The position numbers and the translations under genes were made by a program. DNA of 64,000 nt from Hydnum rufescens UP504 (Eukaryota; Basidiomycota; Agaricomycetes; Cantharellales; Hydnaceae). The notes below the pieces were generated by a model, which ran no database searches, was not told where the DNA came from, and saw only the letters and a list, made by a program, of their open reading frames with translations. This document shows, one piece after another, positions 60,830-64,000 of the stretch; the first letter of the stretch is position 1; the number at the start of each line of letters is the position of its first letter. Location of the stretch: NCBI GenBank assembly GCA_014904985.1, contig MU128959.1, positions 9,080 to 73,079 of the forward strand. The letters are read 5' to 3'.

Positions 60830-62143
60830 ATTTTGAGAATATTCAGCGCACACGAGGAAGGTTTTTAAACGACCAAGAAAATTGTTAATATAACGGGAAC
60901 ACCATGACGATGACTGGCCTGAGCTGGTAGTCAGCGGCCTATCTCCTTTCAGTCATTCTTTGAGATAAAATTACTGTAAATGATCTCCACTGGCGTCAGT
61001 CGGTGAAACACTGGAAAGTGCTTCATTGTACCAGGGACGTAACAGGGGCAGATCTGATCGCGTGTGGCTGGGGCCGTTCCCCGTACCCACGACACAGTCA
61101 GTAAATATCAATGGGGGGTGGGCGAGGAAATATTTTGTCCTGGATGATGCGAGTGCCTTGTCGTAGCGTGGCTGTCGGAGAGACGAAGTCCAACTCGCTG
61201 ATGACTCTACTCGCTCCCGTGTCGGCGTATCTTCAAGCTGAGGAGGCATTGTATGTTCGAGAGTGGCTCAGGGGCCTAGAATGACGCGCCGTGCCGAGTA
61301 GTACTAGTAGTAGCCACAATTATTATCCCATATTATTAGCCCTGTCAAGGTAATGTTTGTGTCATGTCGCTAGTACACCGGTAACAAGACTTCCGGTCGA
61401 AAGTTGCTAGAGCCTGGCCAGGCAACTGGCTATTCACCCGCTGACTTCTATCATGGGCCACGTTTCCACGTACACTTTTGCGAGTTAGGAGGATAGGGGG
61501 CGCCTTTGTTAATACAAATAAAAATAAAAATAAAACCTCTGCGACGATTACATGCATATGAATGTCCGATGAGTTCTATAGGGGTTCCTGGTCTAAACAG
61601 GGGTGAGGAGTCTTTGTCGTTTTATCAAAATAATTAGAGGCATTTGGAATCGTGTCGGCGCAACTTCTTGTTACCTCGTACTACGCCGAGTTGACAACGC
61701 TGCGCACCCAGAATATGGAGGCTGGAGATCCATCCAATTGATGCCAGGGGCCGCGCCGCAACGCAGTGGATTACGAACTGCCACAACGTGAGATGACAGA
61801 GGCTTCGAAGAAAGAAGATATTGGTCAATTGTCGGCTTATCTCCGGATCGCCCATTGGACATTGGACGTTGCCATCGTCCTCTGTCGTGGTCATCGTTGG
61901 CGAGCCAATTTACATCGGACGGTAACTTCCGGCGGCTAAAACTTTCAGCGCCACATTTGGCCATGCAAATCACAGCCCCAGAGCACTCCCAGAGGATTTC
62001 AAAAGCGTGTTGTTGGCAATGCACACGTTATCAAATGTTGAGGCAATGCCTCTTGGATTGGCTTGATAGCAAACGGTGCCGCCATCATGGAAATGTTGTC
62101 GAGCGACTTCAAGCTAGGTCCCTCAGAGCAAGTTGAATGCAAG
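60830..62143. other. Intergenic region between the lyase and the NAD(P)-binding gene
   Basis: Two minus-strand frames (60971-61249 and 61634-62024) and overlapping plus frames show no motif. This 1.3-kb stretch lies between divergent genes and probably holds both promoters. An AAATAAA repeat occurs near 61520. Confidence 0.45.
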
Positions 62144-63262
62144 ATGCCAGTCCCTCCTACCGTCGTCTATCTTGGGGCATCCCGTGGAGTGGGATTCTTG
62201 GCTTATAGGCGTCTCGCGTCCCTTAATCCGGATGTGCAGAGCGTACTTCTCGTTCGATCGATTACTGACTTCAAGACTTCTGTCGAGTTCGCGTCTCTCG
62301 ATGACGATATTGTCTCGCGCACGATTTTGGTTGAAGGGGATGCCCATAGTGAGGATGACGTTCGTCGTCTGCTTTCGGAGGGGAAGGAGACCCTCACTGC
62401 GATTGTGTTTTCCATCGGTACGGCTCCCCTCTCCGTTTCCATTGCTTCGATAAGACATCGTCGACTTTGGTGAATATAGGATATTCTCGAGCTCCTGGTT
62501 TCAGAAACAGTGTGAAGTCACTTATGAAGGGTCCGGAAATTGAGCTACCAGATCTATGCACTCGTGGTGAGCCCACCGTTGGCACGACTTATCGAGTGGC
62601 TATTGATGGATCAAGGACTTGTCAATTGCAGCCTTGATCACTCTTGTTCACACTCTGCACGAAGCGTATTTTGAGTATAATGAGAAGCCTAAATTAGTGG
62701 TCGTCAGTTCAATGGGTTTAGGGGCCCATGCGCATACCTCTGCATTATCACCCTTGTAAGTCGACTCCTTCATTCCAGACATGTCATGGTTCCATCCATT
62801 CACCTATCTGAGGGCGTCCTTCCCTGGGACAGACTCCGGCCTGTATATTCCCGCATGAATCGAGCAGACCTCGAGGATAAACTTGCGATGGAAGTCGTTC
62901 TAGAGCATTCATTGATGCCTCCCACAGTCTCTGCTTCTTTTCCAAGCACACGATACGTCCCGAGACATTTCCCCTCTGCTTCGGAAGTGAATCCGAACAT
63001 TCTCTCCGAGGAGACCCTCGACTCGCTCCCAGGACGGTTCATACAACCTCCCGACGTATGTGTCCTTCGACCTGCAACTCTAACCAACGCAAAACCTCGG
63101 GAACTTGTTCGCGTCGCGCAAGAGAACGAGGTTCCTCGTGGATCTCACAGTTTTTCTTCCATCGGGCGTGAAGACGTAGCTGGTTTCATAGCAGATTTGA
63201 TTGATGGCGCTGACGAGAATGTCACGAAATGGTGGGGCCATCAAGTAGTTCTGGCTTATTAA
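62144..63262 (+). CDS. NAD(P)-binding Rossmann protein (NmrA/atypical SDR type)
   Basis: The protein starts MPVPPTVVYLGASRGVG, with the glycine-rich nucleotide loop GASRGVG after the first beta strand; an in-frame ATG at 62087 would add 19 residues. Later strands follow as SVLLVRSI, ILVEGDAHSEDDVRRLL and AIVFSIG, then after introns LITLVHTLHEAYFEYNEKPK, LVVVSSMGLGAHAHTSALSP, LRPVYSRMNRADLEDKLAME, VCVLRPATLTNAKPRELVRV, and GREDVAGFIADLIDG. This is the order of atypical SDRs such as NmrA-like sensors and epimerase relatives; there is no clear YxxxK catalytic pair, the usual position having YSRMNRADLEDK. The intron at 62757-62831 restores SPL to LRPVYS. The substrate is unknown. Confidence 0.78.
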
Positions 63263-63476
63263 CTTGTCCTTTCCATCCCTCTCTTGGTTATAATCCTATA
63301 AGTACCGTTTTCCCACTGTGAATGTAAATAGCCCTTTCGCACCCCTGGTGGAGACTCACGTGTTACGTAAGACGCGACGCCACTGCCCCGGAAAGTCCCA
63401 CAACACCTGAGCGCTTCCAAAGGGTCTCAACGACTCAGAACCATCCAATTGCCCACTCTCTGGCAAGCTAGTGAAG

Positions 63477-64000
63477 ATGGGAGTTCTTGGACTCACACCA
63501 TTTCTTCGTGGATCCTTGTAAGTAAACGCTGAATAGAACAAAACGTTAGGGCGTTTGGATAAACCTGAGCTCATTCTGCAGTCCCGAAGTCATTCGTCAT
63601 CTCCCAGATCGCTTGAAGTCTCTTGACGGTAAGACTATTGCTATGTACGCATCTTTCTTTCTTCAGATACAAACTTGGTACCTCCCCTTTTTTTAATCAA
63701 CGTCATAATACGTCTGGTTTCAGAGACGCGACTCTCGTGACTCAACGACTTCACTTTGGGAATGTCCCCCATGAGTATCGGCATATCCTGGGATGGTATC
63801 GCGTACTCTCCGAATTGCGGGATCATGGCAAGAATGTTATATGCGTCTTCGACGGAAAGGAACGAAGTCAAGCTAAAAGTAGCGAAGTGCGTTCCCCTAC
63901 ATTGGAGGGTCATTTTATTTGCCATACCATACCCCCCTGTCCCGGTTCTCAAGCACTGATTATACCCTCCCCCCATTCATAATCCTAATAATAACAAATG
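63477..64000 (+). CDS. XPG/FEN-type structure-specific nuclease, 5' part
   Basis: The gene begins MGVLGLTPFLRGS, then after an intron FPEVIRHLPDRLKSLDGKTI, and after a second intron DATLVTQRLHFGNVPHEYRH, ILGWYRVLSELRDHGKNVIC and VFDGKERSQAKSSE. These are the XPG N-terminal features: an N-terminal MGV, an early Asp after the second strand and the VFDG motif whose Asp binds metal. It has the DATLVTQRLHF variant seen in the fungal PIN-domain-like family rather than the VDASMSLYQFL of FEN1, so it is probably a relative of the Din7/Exo1/Yen1 group. The gene continues beyond the window, so the rest of the active site cannot be checked. Confidence 0.85.

Overview
This window is eukaryotic and almost certainly from a filamentous basidiomycete (Agaricomycetes). 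Introns are short (about 50-90 nt, GT-AG, pyrimidine-rich acceptors), genes are close-packed on both strands, and the proteome is fungal: a CreA-type C2H2 repressor, a PAS-GATA regulator, AVL9, OLA1, a mitotic B-type cyclin, PRMT5, an ING-family PHD protein, a pepsin-type protease and an alginate-lyase-fold enzyme. A Cantharellales source (Rhizoctonia/Ceratobasidium type) is a guess from general feel, not something the sequence proves.

Region 1 (about 1-20,000) is an AT-rich, CpG-poor transposon block with no intact host gene. It holds a putative gag fragment next to an 845-bp LTR, a pogo/CENP-B-type DDE transposase relic, a Harbinger-type transposase relic, a frameshifted Ty1/copia polyprotein (8592-12060, minus), a solo LTR with a 5-bp target duplication (13721-15352), two copies of a 1.37-1.39-kb repeat, and four copies of a 0.66-0.78-kb hAT-like MITE built from AACCTGA/TTTAAACC words. 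The MITE and the two long-repeat families are inserted into each other in both directions, so relative ages can be read off. Paired copies differ mainly by CG to TG/CA changes.

Region 2 (about 20,000-40,100) is genic: a Ser/Thr-rich single-pass membrane protein, creA, then on the minus strand an ING-family protein, a DUF427 protein and PRMT5, then a 3.4-kb gene-poor stretch and a PAS-GATA factor. Region 3 (40,500-43,200) is a small repeat island of foldback palindromes that encloses a hypothetical repeat-family ORF and a RecQ/DEAD-type helicase fragment. Region 4 (44,400-64,000) is genic again: cyclin B and OLA1 (minus), a small Ser/Thr-rich membrane protein, an aspartic protease, an H15-domain protein and AVL9 (plus), an alginate-lyase-like enzyme (minus), an NAD(P)-binding protein (plus) and the 5' end of an XPG/FEN-type nuclease cut off by the window edge.

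The genes form no obvious pathway cluster; they are mostly housekeeping and regulatory. An important caveat is that several conserved genes (creA, ING, DUF427, PAS-GATA, AVL9) need one-base frame changes, most of them at short G or C runs, to read as continuous proteins, while cyclin B, OLA1, PRMT5 and the lyase read cleanly with normal introns. That pattern points to residual homopolymer errors in the assembly rather than to dead genes.
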